The notes: generated by a model from the sequence alone, not told the origin. Counted from the stretch's first letter, positions 8,258 through 17,655 are shown. The stretch: 49,077 nt of DNA from Muribaculaceae bacterium (GCA_022510465.1 JAFLTJ010000007.1:1-49077); one strand, 5' to 3'. Program-made: numbers and translations.

Positions 8258-8289
8258 TTTGGGGGATTGTGAAATTTGTATTAACTTTG
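8258..8289 (+). promoter_or_regulatory. Consensus Bacteroidota promoter for the DUF4494-yggS-transporter-tkt unit
   Basis: TTTG (8258-8261), a 20-base spacer and TAACTTTG (8282-8289) match the primary sigma -33/-7 consensus closely. The predicted start near 8296 gives a leader of about 100 bases before the DUF4494 ATG; I see no riboswitch-like structure in it. The rest of the 284-base gap holds the eda terminator and nothing else I can name. Confidence 0.75.
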
Positions 8290-8397
8290 CAGGGAATAGG
8301 GTTGCGCCGATGTGTTGGAGCATTGTTGGCATGACAGTTAAAATGTTGGCGGCTTTCCTTATACTTTTATTATCAACTTTAAAAAGAAAGAATAGAC

Positions 8398-8856
8398 ATG
8401 GCAACGTGGTTTGAATGTAAAGTAAGATATGACAAGATGCAGGAGAATGGTTCGGTAAAAAAGGTGACCGAGCCTTATTTGGTTGACGCTCTGACGTTCA
8501 CAGAGGCCGAAGCCCGCATCATAGAGGAACAAACACCCTACATCTCGGGGGATTTCTCGGTATCGGCAGTTAAACGCACCAAGATAAGCGAAATATTCCG
8601 CGACGATAAAGGCGACCGGTATTACCTTGTAAAAGTGGCGTTTATAACCATTGACGAGAAGACTGCAGCCGAGAAAAAATCGATATCGCAGATATTGGTT
8701 TGTGCACTTGATTTCAAGGGTGCTTTTGAGAATTTTATCGAGGGGATGAAGGGTTCGATGGCCGACTTTGAGATAGTATCGATTACCGAAACTCCGCTGA
8801 TAGATGTATATGACGCTTCCCACCTCGCCGGGCACAAAAAGCAGGAGGGAGAGTAA
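8398..8856 (+). CDS. DUF4494 domain-containing protein
   Basis: A 152-residue cytoplasmic-looking protein without signal or membrane segment. It opens with MATWFECKVRYDKMQENG and contains VTEPYLVDALTFTEAEARI and the ISGDFSVSAVKRTKISEIF segment typical of the DUF4494 family, found in Bacteroidota. No biochemical function is known to me. It is the first gene after a clear promoter and lies 24 bases before a PLP-homeostasis gene, an arrangement that I recall as common in Bacteroidales. The C-terminal tail (HLAGHKKQEGE) is short and polar. Confidence 0.82.
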   Translation: MATWFECKVRYDKMQENGSVKKVTEPYLVDALTFTEAEARIIEEQTPYISGDFSVSAVKRTKISEIFRDDKGDRYYLVKVAFITIDEKTAAEKKSISQILVCALDFKGAFENFIEGMKGSMADFEIVSITETPLIDVYDASHLAGHKKQEGE

Positions 8857-8880
8857 TAACTTGCATCGAGACTAAACGTT

Positions 8881-9552
8881 ATGGGTAGTGTGACCGACAA
8901 TTTGCGACGAATAAAAGCCTTGATTCCTGACGGAGTTGAGCTTGTGGCTGTCAGCAAATTTCATCCTGCCCATCGCCTGCAAGAGGCCTATGATGCCGGA
9001 CAACGTGTGTTTGGCGAAAGCCGGGCTAACGAGCTGACAGAGAAAGCGGCGGCACTCCCCGAAGATATACGTTGGCATTTCATAGGTCATTTACAGACTA
9101 ACAAAGTTCGCCAGGTTGTGGCCGCGGCGAGTGTCATAGAAAGTGTCGACTCGGAGCGGCTTTTGCGGGCGATTGACCGCGAAGCGACGCGTATCGCCCG
9201 GCGCGTGAAAGTGTTGTTGCAAGCTCATGTAGCAATGGAGGAAACGAAGTTTGGTTTTTTGCCCGATGAGCTATTAGAGTTTGTGACACCTGAGCTGGTT
9301 GATTCCTTGGAATCGGTGACGATTGCCGGTGTAATGGGTATGGCGTCGAACGTAGATGACAGAAGCCGGATTGAGGCCGATTTTGACCAATTGAAGAGCC
9401 TGTTTGACCTGCTTGCAGGAGGCGTAATGGCCGGGAACCGGGATTTCAAAATATTGAGCATGGGCATGAGCGATGATTTCGAGCTTGCCATTGCCCGAGG
9501 CAGCACCGCCGTGAGAATAGGGACCGACATCTTTGGGCCTCGCGAATATTAA
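8881..9552 (+). CDS. yggS: YggS/PLPBP family pyridoxal phosphate homeostasis protein
   Basis: A 223-residue single-domain alanine-racemase-fold protein that binds PLP and helps balance vitamin B6 and amino acid pools. The PLP lysine is Lys26 in VAVSKFHP. Other family signatures are VFGESRANEL, WHFIGHLQTNKVRQV, and the C-terminal SMGMSDDFELAIARGSTAVRIGTDIFGPR, which binds phosphate. Length fits E. coli YggS (234). It lies between DUF4494 and a transporter gene on the same strand, with short gaps, and is probably co-transcribed. Confidence 0.93.
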   Translation: MGSVTDNLRRIKALIPDGVELVAVSKFHPAHRLQEAYDAGQRVFGESRANELTEKAAALPEDIRWHFIGHLQTNKVRQVVAAASVIESVDSERLLRAIDREATRIARRVKVLLQAHVAMEETKFGFLPDELLEFVTPELVDSLESVTIAGVMGMASNVDDRSRIEADFDQLKSLFDLLAGGVMAGNRDFKILSMGMSDDFELAIARGSTAVRIGTDIFGPREY

Positions 9553-9586
9553 CTGACTATTAAATGAAACTAATACCATAAAGAAA

Positions 9587-10915
9587 ATGAGCACGAAAAA
9601 ACAAAACGGCAACCTTGTGGCCATCATTGCAATGTTCTTTTTGTTTGCAATGATATCTTTTGTGACCAACCTTGCGGCTCCGCTCGGAACGATATGGAAG
9701 AACAATTATTCATGGGCCGGGATGATGGGCAACATGATGAATTTTCTTGCCTACCTGTTCATGGGTATTCCAGCCGGGAATCTATTGGTAAAAATAGGCT
9801 ATAAAAAGACGGCGTTGACGGCAATGGCCGTTGGTCTCGTGGGTCTGTTTTTTCAATATCTATCCAGCAAAATAGGTGCAACCACCGAGGTGTTCAGTTA
9901 TGACGGACAACCTGTTATGGCAAACTTCATCGTGTATCTAACAGGCGCGTTTATATGCGGATTCTGCGTGTGCATGCTTAACACAGTAGTCAATCCAATG
10001 CTTAACATCCTTGGCGGCGGTGGAAACCGGGGTAATCAGCTGATACAGACCGGAGGGTCGCTTAACTCAATGGCCGGGACACTGACCCCGCTGTTTGTTG
10101 GAATGCTGATAGGAACTGTGAGCGACAAGACTGCAATGGGGGATGTCACTCCTCTACTCTATATTGCGATGGGTGTGTTTGTTTTTGCATTTATCGTGAT
10201 ATCGATGGTAAATATACCCGAGCCCCAGGGCACATCGGGCAAGGCGGAGAAGTTCAGCCACAGCCCGTGGAGTTTTAGACACACTGTTCTTGGCGTTATA
10301 GGAATCTTCTTTTACGTAGGAATTGAGGTTGGAATCCCGGGAGTTCTGATATTTTATCTGAGCGACAGCGCGGTGTCGGGCATAGAGGTGAATGCGACTG
10401 CCGTGGCCGGAGCCGTAGCGGCAGTTTATTGGCTGCTGATGCTCGTTGGCCGCGTGATTTCCAGTGTTATATCGGGCAAGGTTTCGAGCCGCGCCCAACT
10501 GATAACTGTATGCGCGGTTGCAATTCTTTTGGTTGTGCTGGCGATAGTTCTTCCGTCAACCGTTCGCGTGTCGGTTCCGTCATATAGCGTGGCCGACGGT
10601 TTCAGCCTTGCCCGCGTTCCCATCAGCGCGTTGATGCTGGTGCTTTGCGGATTGTGCACGTCGGTAATGTGGGGCGGCATATTCAACCTGGCAGTTGAGG
10701 GTCTTGGGAAATACACGGCAAAAGCGTCGGGTATCTTTATGATGATGGTTGTTGGCGGTGGAGTTATGCCGCTGATACAAGACGCGATAGCCCACTCGGC
10801 CGCCGGCTACCTGAACTCATACTGGCTTGTAGTAGCGATGCTCGGCTATCTGCTATATTACGCAATTGCAGGATGCCGCAACGTGAACACAGACATACCT
10901 GTTGACAACAATTAA
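9587..10915 (+). CDS. FucP/FHS-type MFS sugar transporter
   Basis: A 442-residue, about 12-helix inner-membrane protein of the MFS type. The regions FLAYLFMGIPAGNLLVKIGYKKTALTAM, GFCVCMLNTVVNPMLNILGG and NRGNQLIQTGGSLNSMAGTLTPL resemble the fucose/glucose-galactose:H+ symporter (FHS) group, including the conserved N-P and GG region. Substrate cannot be deduced; a hexose is the likely class. It lies 34 bases after yggS and 13 bases before the transketolase ATG, which suggests it feeds sugar toward central carbon metabolism. A nucleoside-permease relative is the main alternative. Confidence 0.78.
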   Translation: MSTKKQNGNLVAIIAMFFLFAMISFVTNLAAPLGTIWKNNYSWAGMMGNMMNFLAYLFMGIPAGNLLVKIGYKKTALTAMAVGLVGLFFQYLSSKIGATTEVFSYDGQPVMANFIVYLTGAFICGFCVCMLNTVVNPMLNILGGGGNRGNQLIQTGGSLNSMAGTLTPLFVGMLIGTVSDKTAMGDVTPLLYIAMGVFVFAFIVISMVNIPEPQGTSGKAEKFSHSPWSFRHTVLGVIGIFFYVGIEVGIPGVLIFYLSDSAVSGIEVNATAVAGAVAAVYWLLMLVGRVISSVISGKVSSRAQLITVCAVAILLVVLAIVLPSTVRVSVPSYSVADGFSLARVPISALMLVLCGLCTSVMWGGIFNLAVEGLGKYTAKASGIFMMMVVGGGVMPLIQDAIAHSAAGYLNSYWLVVAMLGYLLYYAIAGCRNVNTDIPVDNN

Positions 10916-10928
10916 AAAAGATAATACT

Positions 10929-12956
10929 ATGGATTTAAAAGCAATTAACTCGGCGGCCGATAATATTCGTATTCTTGCCGCAGCGATGGTAGAAAAAGCA
11001 AATTCAGGTCACCCCGGCGGAGCCATGGGTGGAGCCGATTTTGTCAACGTACTGTATTCAAAATATCTTGTTACCGACCCGGATAATGCACACTGGATAG
11101 CACGCGACCGTTTCTTCCTTGACCCGGGACACATGTCGCCGATGCTGTACAGCGTCTTGGCACTGGCCGGTCATTATACGCCCGAGGAGCTTGCAGAGTT
11201 CCGCCAGTGGGGCAGCGAAACACCCGGGCACCCGGAACTATGCGTTGAGCGCGGTGTTGAAAACACGTCGGGACCGCTGGGACAAGGCCACACAATGGCC
11301 GTTGGTTGTGCGATAGCCGAGCGTTTTCTTGCCGCCCGCTATGGCGAATGGCTGAGCCATAAGACCTACGCGTTTATCTCTGACGGAGGCGTACAAGAGG
11401 AGATAAGCCAGGGCGCAGGCCGTATAGCCGGCTATTTAGGTCTGAGCAATCTGATAATGTTCTATGACTGCAACAAGGTACAGCTTTCAACCTACGTGGA
11501 TGCAGTAAATACAGAGGATTATGCAGCCAAATATCGCGCATGGCACTGGAACGTAATCGAAATAGACGGCAATGACCCGGTACAAGTGGCAGAGGCGATA
11601 GAGAAAGCACAGGCAGAGACCGAGAAGCCTACAATCATCATAGGTCACACCGTGATGGGTAAAGGAATCGTGAAAGCCGACGGAACGATGTTTGAAGGTC
11701 AGTGCTCAACCCATGGGCAGCCTGTTGGCAAATCGGGAGCCGATTTTGCGGCAACCGTGAGAAATCTGGGCGGCGACCCGGAGAACCCGTTTATAATTCG
11801 GCCCGAGGCAGCCGAGCTGTATGCGGCGCGGCGCGAGGAGCTTAAAGGCATAGTAGCTGCCCGACGCGAGGAGGAGAAGGCATGGCGCGAGGCAAATCCT
11901 GAGCTTGCCAAGGAACTTGATGATATTTTGGCCGGAAAGTTACCTGAAATCAACTATAAGGAGATTGCCCATAAGAGCGGAATTGCTACGCGCACCGCGT
12001 CGGGTAACGTATTGGCAACGCTGGCCGAGAAGGTAGGCAATATGATTTGCGCTTCGGCCGACCTTGCCAACAGCGACAAGACCGATGCGTTCCTGAAGAA
12101 GACCCGCCCGTTTGCTCGCGGAGACTTTGGCGGCAAATTCCTGCATGCCGGAGTGTCGGAGCTGACATTGGCGGCGATAATGAACGGAATCGCGCTGCAC
12201 GGCGGAGTTGTTGGTGCCTGCGGTACGTTCTTTGTATTCAGCGATTACATGAAACCTGCTGTTCGCCTGTCGGCCCTGATGGAGCTTCCTGTCAAGTATA
12301 TCTGGACCCACGATGCGTTCCGCGTTGGCGAGGATGGCCCGACTCATGAACCAATCGAGCAGGAGGCGCAGATACGCTTGATGGAGCAGATTAAGAATTT
12401 TGCAGGACGTCCGTCGGTATTGGTTCTCCGCCCGGCCGATGCAGCCGAAACGTCGGTAGCGTGGAAAATGGCGATGGAAAACAACAATACTCCAACCGCA
12501 TTGATATTCTCCCGTCAGGATATCAAGGAACTCCCCTCGGCAAGCGGAGACCGTTACGAAGATGCCCTCGGAGCAGAACGTGGCGCATACGTTGTTGTTG
12601 AGGCTCCGAATGCAGCCGTAACGCTTGTGGCTAACGGCTCGGAGGTTTCGCTACTGTGTGAAGTCGCAGAGAGGCTTAAGGCCGAGGGTGTTGCCGCGCG
12701 AGTTGTATCGGCACCGTCAATAGGCCTGTTTGAGATACAAGACGAGGCTTATCGCGAAAGTGTCATTCCTGAAGCCATACCAGTCTTTGGTCTGACTGCC
12801 GGCTTGCCATCTACACTCCAGAGCCTGACCGGCCGCAAGGGTTATGTGTATGGCATGGAGCGCTTCGGAGCTTCGGCCCCATATAAAGTTCTCGATGAGA
12901 AGTTTGGTTTCACAACCGAGGCTGTTCTTGCCCGTGTAAAGCAGTTTTTGGGATAA
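10929..12956 (+). CDS. tkt: Transketolase
   Basis: A 675-residue TPP-dependent transketolase of the non-oxidative pentose phosphate pathway. Order: N-terminal PP domain with ANSGHPGGAMGGADF, GPLGQGHTMAVGCAIAER and the TPP/metal segment around residue 150 (FISDGGVQEEISQGAGRIAG then FYDCNKVQLS), then the Pyr domain with GVSELTLAAIMNGIALHGG and THDAFRVGEDGPTHEPIEQ, then the C-terminal domain ending in GFTTEAVLARVKQFLG. The metal motif is SDGG rather than GDG, a visible departure from the E. coli form. I chose the ATG at 10929 over an upstream TTG at 10902 that overlaps the previous gene. Pentose input from xylose would pass through this enzyme. Confidence 0.95.
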   Translation: MDLKAINSAADNIRILAAAMVEKANSGHPGGAMGGADFVNVLYSKYLVTDPDNAHWIARDRFFLDPGHMSPMLYSVLALAGHYTPEELAEFRQWGSETPGHPELCVERGVENTSGPLGQGHTMAVGCAIAERFLAARYGEWLSHKTYAFISDGGVQEEISQGAGRIAGYLGLSNLIMFYDCNKVQLSTYVDAVNTEDYAAKYRAWHWNVIEIDGNDPVQVAEAIEKAQAETEKPTIIIGHTVMGKGIVKADGTMFEGQCSTHGQPVGKSGADFAATVRNLGGDPENPFIIRPEAAELYAARREELKGIVAARREEEKAWREANPELAKELDDILAGKLPEINYKEIAHKSGIATRTASGNVLATLAEKVGNMICASADLANSDKTDAFLKKTRPFARGDFGGKFLHAGVSELTLAAIMNGIALHGGVVGACGTFFVFSDYMKPAVRLSALMELPVKYIWTHDAFRVGEDGPTHEPIEQEAQIRLMEQIKNFAGRPSVLVLRPADAAETSVAWKMAMENNNTPTALIFSRQDIKELPSASGDRYEDALGAERGAYVVVEAPNAAVTLVANGSEVSLLCEVAERLKAEGVAARVVSAPSIGLFEIQDEAYRESVIPEAIPVFGLTAGLPSTLQSLTGRKGYVYGMERFGASAPYKVLDEKFGFTTEAVLARVKQFLG

Positions 12957-12994
12957 GGTGATATAAAGCCGTTTTGGCCGAAATATAAGACAAG

Positions 12995-13025
12995 CGAGGG
13001 CGCCTTTCGATTGTAGGCGCCCTCG
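12995..13025. terminator. Bidirectional terminator between tkt and the endonuclease gene
   Basis: Perfect 11-nt arms CGAGGGCGCCT (12995-13005) and AGGCGCCCTCG (13015-13025) around a 9-nt loop, followed by TTCTGTTT on the plus strand. It separates two convergent units. Confidence 0.85.
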
Positions 13026-13048
13026 TTCTGTTTATATGCGATAAAATC

Positions 13049-15442
13049 TTATCTGACGGCTACACGGCGAGTGAAGTTGTCGACGAGAACCACATAGATA
13101 CCCGACGGGAGGTCAAGTTCAAGGCGGTCGCCGAGACGGCCATTGTAATGAGTAATACCGGCCATGTCGAATATTTTCACATTTGTTTCGTTCTGAGCAT
13201 TGATTACAACGAGCTTGCCATCAAGACAATATGCATCCCAATTGTGGTATTCAAGCGTTTGATGAAGTCCCGAAATAGAATAATCGGATATGGCAATATG
13301 CCCCAGGTTGAAACGGCTGCCGGAGGTCTGGCGGAAACGAAAACGAACATCACCGGCAAAGTTAACATCGTGGGAGTGAAGAGTCCAGTTACCATCGGAA
13401 ACCGATACATTATCAACCAAAGTCCACGTCAAACCTCCATCAGTCGACATTTCCAGGGCAAAGGCGGCCTCATTGTCGTTGGTAAAACGGCGGGTATAGT
13501 AGCTGATTGTTCCGACGCCCTGCTGTTTGTCCTCGGCCGTGGCGATACAGCTTGTTGAGGTTTCTCCGAAGCGAACACTCTGATTATCGCCTGTAGGCAG
13601 ATTTTTATCGCTGTCAAGCTGGTCGAAGACACCTGCGTCGGTGAATGTCCATCGGCAGGCTTCGCCCTGATAATCAGTCTCGTTATAAGACGCATTGACA
13701 CTCGGGAAACGCTCAATGAATGAATTGTCGCTTACCACTGCGCGAACAACTGCATCGTCGTTGATATAATCGCCCGAGACAGCTTTTAACACCGTTGTAT
13801 ATTGACCAACGTTCTCGGAGTATACACGCAAATAAAAGCGGTCCTCCCCTTCCACCAAGACGACGGATGTGCCCCAGTTTGTGCGGTCGGTAGAAACTTC
13901 AAACGGCGAGGTCACCGAGACTGTAATATCACCGCTAATACCCTGTGCATCAACAAGAACCTCAGCGACATCACTCGGCACTCCCGGAGCTGTGTTAAAT
14001 TCCAAATCGCCGTCAAACAGGAATGTAATCATTGGAATTGGGCTGCCGGTAGTCACCGAAACGACATTGGACTGCAGCGTTGATGATTCAAGCCAATAGG
14101 TATAGGTTGTTTCGGAATCGAGATTTGTTATTTCACAGGTTTCGGATGCAGCATCAACGTGTATCGGATAGCCGGATAACGGGGTGGCGTTAAAGGCTAC
14201 ATAGAGGTCATACTGCGTTCCGGGAGCGTCGATATTAACCCAACGGGCAACAAATCCGTCGTCGGTTATAACCGATGGCTCAAGCGCTGTCAGCGAATCA
14301 TAGGCAGTCGCCGTAACCGAGAATGAAGTTGACGCGGTTCCGGAATTGATGGAAACAACAGCTGTGGCCGTGCCTTTGGTTGAGGATGTGAATGTAACGG
14401 TCAGCCTGGCCCCATCGGTCGAATTGACCTCGGCCGCGCCAAGTGTTGATGCCGAGAGAGCAAACCGGGAGTCGCTAACGGTCAAAACTGCATCTTCGGT
14501 CAGATTCATGCCTCGCACATACAGAGTTATCGAAACTGGGCTATTGATTGACGTGCTTCCAATATCGAAGTTGTCATTGCCGAATGGATACACAAACTCG
14601 GGAGTGGGGTCAGTGTCGGATATCCATCCTTGAGTTGACTTTTCACCCCAAATATGCTCGACAAGCTCGGGATAATCGACAAAAGGATTACGATTGTTCT
14701 GGTAGGCATAGACCGCATCGTTACGATTCCGTTCTTTGTCGCTAACGGGGTCTTGCCTATGCCATTTAAGCAACATTCCAAGGGCCCAATCCTGGAACAC
14801 GGGGAAGCTGTTCCGAGCAAGCATATCGGAATCCCAGGTTGAAATCCGGTCGTTGTAGCAAGCGGCCATATAGAAATATGCTCTGGCAAAGTCACCTTTG
14901 TACTGGTCATCCGGCTCAAAGACCGTTTTCGTATATCCGGGATAGGTTGACTTTCCCAAACGGCCTAAGGCTTTAACAGACCCGCTCGACGACAGTGTTG
15001 TGCCGCCTGAACATTCGCCATAAGGGAAATTGGAGCGCTGTCCGTTCACACGCCCGTCGGTTGGAAAGATGTGGAACGCGTCGCTTACCATTGGGCTTGC
15101 GTCGCTGAACCAGCTCTTTGGCATTGAGTGCTCCCGGTTGTAGCAGTCGCCGACAGCCGAATAATTTCCGCATTTGTTATCCGGATTCCAGTGTTTTGTA
15201 GAGTACATATCCCAAATAGTTCCATCGGGATATATGTCGCTTGTTCTGTACACATTCCACAGACCGTCATATCCAACGTTCTTGTGGTTGCCGATAACAT
15301 CGTGGAGCGACAAAAGCAGGGTTTGACCTGATTTACCTTCACAAGAGGAGTAGTACCCGGCCGGAGCCTCAGCAAACAGGTCGGAGGCTGAAACCGCGAC
15401 AGCGGCAATAATCAGGGTTGAATAGAATAGCGAGTATTTCAT
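13049..15442 (-). CDS. Secreted endonuclease I with Ig/FN3-like modules and a C-terminal sorting-like tail
   Basis: A 797-residue exported protein with an N-terminal signal (MKYSLFYSTLIIAAVAVSASDLFAEA). Residues about 28-280 are an endonuclease I (EndA/NucM) domain with the Cys-containing core and the metal/catalytic segment NREHSMPKSWF (His105). Then follow Ig-like and FN3-like beta modules (about 290-570; one contains EVSTDRTNWG), a beta-sandwich module (about 575-725; RRFTNDNEAAFALEMSTDGGLTW), and a tail (NVKIFDMAGITHYNGRLG ... SGIYVVLVDNFTRRVAVR) resembling type IX secretion or cell-surface sorting domains. It probably digests extracellular nucleic acid for nutrients. It is the last gene of the lepB-WbqC unit, 15 bases after WbqC. 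It is much longer than plain EndA (about 235 residues). Confidence 0.85.
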   Translation of the reverse strand: MKYSLFYSTLIIAAVAVSASDLFAEAPAGYYSSCEGKSGQTLLLSLHDVIGNHKNVGYDGLWNVYRTSDIYPDGTIWDMYSTKHWNPDNKCGNYSAVGDCYNREHSMPKSWFSDASPMVSDAFHIFPTDGRVNGQRSNFPYGECSGGTTLSSSGSVKALGRLGKSTYPGYTKTVFEPDDQYKGDFARAYFYMAACYNDRISTWDSDMLARNSFPVFQDWALGMLLKWHRQDPVSDKERNRNDAVYAYQNNRNPFVDYPELVEHIWGEKSTQGWISDTDPTPEFVYPFGNDNFDIGSTSINSPVSITLYVRGMNLTEDAVLTVSDSRFALSASTLGAAEVNSTDGARLTVTFTSSTKGTATAVVSINSGTASTSFSVTATAYDSLTALEPSVITDDGFVARWVNIDAPGTQYDLYVAFNATPLSGYPIHVDAASETCEITNLDSETTYTYWLESSTLQSNVVSVTTGSPIPMITFLFDGDLEFNTAPGVPSDVAEVLVDAQGISGDITVSVTSPFEVSTDRTNWGTSVVLVEGEDRFYLRVYSENVGQYTTVLKAVSGDYINDDAVVRAVVSDNSFIERFPSVNASYNETDYQGEACRWTFTDAGVFDQLDSDKNLPTGDNQSVRFGETSTSCIATAEDKQQGVGTISYYTRRFTNDNEAAFALEMSTDGGLTWTLVDNVSVSDGNWTLHSHDVNFAGDVRFRFRQTSGSRFNLGHIAISDYSISGLHQTLEYHNWDAYCLDGKLVVINAQNETNVKIFDMAGITHYNGRLGDRLELDLPSGIYVVLVDNFTRRVAVR

Positions 15443-15457
15443 AATTGCTTTGTTTTA

Positions 15458-16114
15458 TCATGGCAGGATTATCGAGCCGTCGGCCAAATAAATCTGTGCT
15501 TCGGGGCCGATATTGAATATTAAATCGATAATTGAAAGGCCTGAAATGAAGCCGAGACGCTCGGCACGGACTTGATAATAGGGTTTGGCCGGCGGGAGCT
15601 GAGGCAACGGGTCGCGGCGATAATCGACAACGGGGAGCCCACTGCCGGTGACCTCGTCGACCGACATAGGAGCGCTTAGATTCAAGATGTTACATATCGT
15701 GGAATGTAGCGCATCATCAAGACTTATGATTGACCTGCAGCCGCCAAGGTATTGCGTAGTGAAAAAAGGCGCAAAAAGGTCGGCGTAAAATTCAAAAAAG
15801 GGGGTGCGCCCGTAGGCACTCTCAATCGAGGTCCACATAGCGGTCCACCATTCATTGTGAGGGGAAACAGCGACATCACTCCAACGGGCCGACAGCGGAT
15901 TGACAACCTTGGCAACCGGGACTGTCAGCCTAAGGATTCCGTGAGTATCGGCAATGACACAGCGGTGAATCTCTTTCTGACGCTTGTTGTAGCGAATATC
16001 ACCGTCGACGGCGACATATTTGAAACGCGCTGCAAGACGATAATAATCCACATCGCCAAGCAGCCGAGGCGGCAACAACAGCGCCCTATCCGCAATCAGT
16101 GGCGGTCGTTTCAT
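15458..16114 (-). CDS. WbqC-like family protein
   Basis: A 218-residue cytoplasmic-looking protein of the WbqC-like family. Recognisable segments are YNKRQKEIHRCVIADTHGILRLTVPV, WWTAMWTSIESAYGRTPFFEFY and the C-terminal YYQVRAERLGFISGLSIIDLIFNIGPE. The family has been linked by context to polysaccharide synthesis; its reaction is not established. Its start overlaps the lepB stop by four bases, so the two are translationally coupled, and the pairing of WbqC with signal peptidase is, from memory, common in Bacteroidales. Confidence 0.85.
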   Translation of the reverse strand: MKRPPLIADRALLLPPRLLGDVDYYRLAARFKYVAVDGDIRYNKRQKEIHRCVIADTHGILRLTVPVAKVVNPLSARWSDVAVSPHNEWWTAMWTSIESAYGRTPFFEFYADLFAPFFTTQYLGGCRSIISLDDALHSTICNILNLSAPMSVDEVTGSGLPVVDYRRDPLPQLPPAKPYYQVRAERLGFISGLSIIDLIFNIGPEAQIYLADGSIILP

Positions 16115-17628
16115 CTATCCTCCTCGGGATTGGCCCGACGCAGAATGCGGTTGGTTCTAAGTTTTCCATCAAGCCAACCCTTATCCTTGTCGAAAGAAGC
16201 CAGGATAATCATAGGCTTGCCAACGATGTGATCCTCGGGAACAAATCCCCAGTAACGGGAGTCGAGGGAGTTATCGCGGTTATCGCCAATCATGTAGTAA
16301 TAATCCATCGCAAAGGTGTACTCTCGGGCCGGCTTGTTGTCAATGTAAACGGTATCGCCTTCCAGCCTGGCGTCGAAATGGCCTTCATAGTTGCGAATAC
16401 AGCGATTATAGATTGCCCATGTGAGTGGTGTCAGCTTAATCTTTCCGCCTTTTTTGGGAATCCATATACCGCGGAAATTCTTGCCATTGCCGAGGGTTGT
16501 ACTGAGCTTGGTAGCATAATCGGCGCGTGTCCAGCTGTCGGCCACACCGGCAGGAAACAGATACCCTTCCACTTCTCTCTGTGCAGGGACCCGAACCACG
16601 GTAGCGTTAAACTCTGACCGGGCCATTTCGACCATGGCGCGAGTCATGGGCATGTAGTAGATTGTCTGCCCCGGATTACCGGCTGCAAATCCGAGACTAC
16701 GCCATGACTGAATATCTTCGGGCGCGGGATTGATTACATAGCGGTCGTCGACCGAAACTCCGAGCCGCTCAAAATCGGCCGGCAGCATCGGAGCTCCGTC
16801 GGGCATCTGCACCCAGTAGTTAAATTGTTGATTTTTAGGTTGTGGCAGCGGCTCGCCATTGATATGAATGACGCCGTCAATTATCTCAAATACCTCGCCG
16901 GGCAGGCCTAAAGCTCTTTTCACGTAATTTTCGCGGCGGTCAACCGGGCGATAGATAATCTCGCCGAACTGATTCTTGGAGGAGTTGACAACTTCGCGGC
17001 CAAAATGGCGAACCAGGGTGTAATAATCGGCCATTGTCTGCATTTTGGTTGCAACCGTGTCGCCGGCAGGGAAGTTGAACACAACAATGTCGCCTCGCTC
17101 CACTTTCCCGAAGCCTTTAAGGCGGTGATAATCCCATTGTGGCCACTCGATATAGCTTTTGGTGTCGATGATGGGGATTGTGTGCTGCACCAGCGGGAAG
17201 TGAATGGGCGTGTTTGGCACCCGCGGTCCGTAGGCCATTTTGTTTACCCACAGGTAGTCGCCCACAAGGAGGGATTTTTCGAGCGATGACGACGGAATCT
17301 CATAGTTCTGCCCAATGAAAGCAAAGACAAAATAGACAAGCACCAGCGCGTAGACAATAGCGTCGACCCAGCTCATAACGCTGCGCACAACAGCGCTTTT
17401 ACTCTTTTGCCACCAGGTCAGAGGGATGTATCCGGTAATGTATATATCGAACAGCAACAGCCAGCACAAGGCCACCCACCAGTTGCCTAACCATGCTACC
17501 CACGCAAAGAATATAACCGAAACGAGGCTAAATCTTATCCACCGTGTTTTTTTAGTATTTCTGATGCGAGACGCAAAGTCTTGCCGGCCCCGGCGGGGCG
17601 TATTTGTATTTTGAGATTCAGTGTCCAT
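16111..17628 (-). CDS. lepB: Signal peptidase I
   Basis: A 505-residue S26 family peptidase that removes signal peptides from exported proteins at the inner membrane. After a basic N-terminus (NTPRRGRQDFASRIRNTKKTR) there are membrane segments at about 29-65 and 86-106. Box B contains IPSSSLEKSLLVGDYLWVNK with Ser115 as nucleophile; the general-base lysine is Lys237 in NYVKRALGLPGE; box E is GDNRDNSLDSRYWGFVPEDHIVGKP. A long insert (about 265-420) between the Lys and box E makes it larger than E. coli LepB (324), as is usual for Bacteroidales. Usual PSxSMxPT appears as PSSSLEKS. First gene of the minus-strand unit. Confidence 0.93.
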   Translation of the reverse strand: MDTESQNTNTPRRGRQDFASRIRNTKKTRWIRFSLVSVIFFAWVAWLGNWWVALCWLLLFDIYITGYIPLTWWQKSKSAVVRSVMSWVDAIVYALVLVYFVFAFIGQNYEIPSSSLEKSLLVGDYLWVNKMAYGPRVPNTPIHFPLVQHTIPIIDTKSYIEWPQWDYHRLKGFGKVERGDIVVFNFPAGDTVATKMQTMADYYTLVRHFGREVVNSSKNQFGEIIYRPVDRRENYVKRALGLPGEVFEIIDGVIHINGEPLPQPKNQQFNYWVQMPDGAPMLPADFERLGVSVDDRYVINPAPEDIQSWRSLGFAAGNPGQTIYYMPMTRAMVEMARSEFNATVVRVPAQREVEGYLFPAGVADSWTRADYATKLSTTLGNGKNFRGIWIPKKGGKIKLTPLTWAIYNRCIRNYEGHFDARLEGDTVYIDNKPAREYTFAMDYYYMIGDNRDNSLDSRYWGFVPEDHIVGKPMIILASFDKDKGWLDGKLRTNRILRRANPEEDR

Positions 17629-17647
17629 ACTTTGAAATATTGATTCG

Positions 17648-17655
17648 CAAAAGTA
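17648..17655 (-). promoter_or_regulatory. -7 box for lepB-WbqC-endonuclease unit
   Basis: CAAAAGTA on the plus strand reads TACTTTTG on the minus strand, matching TAnnTTTG, 20 bases before the lepB ATG. The leader would be very short. No clear -33 box is seen. The rest of the 178-base divergent gap is AT-rich, with no other feature that I can support. Confidence 0.45.

Noticed and set aside
10902..10928. Earlier TTG start for transketolase
   Set aside because: It overlaps the transporter stop; the ATG at 10929 gives the normal N-terminus.
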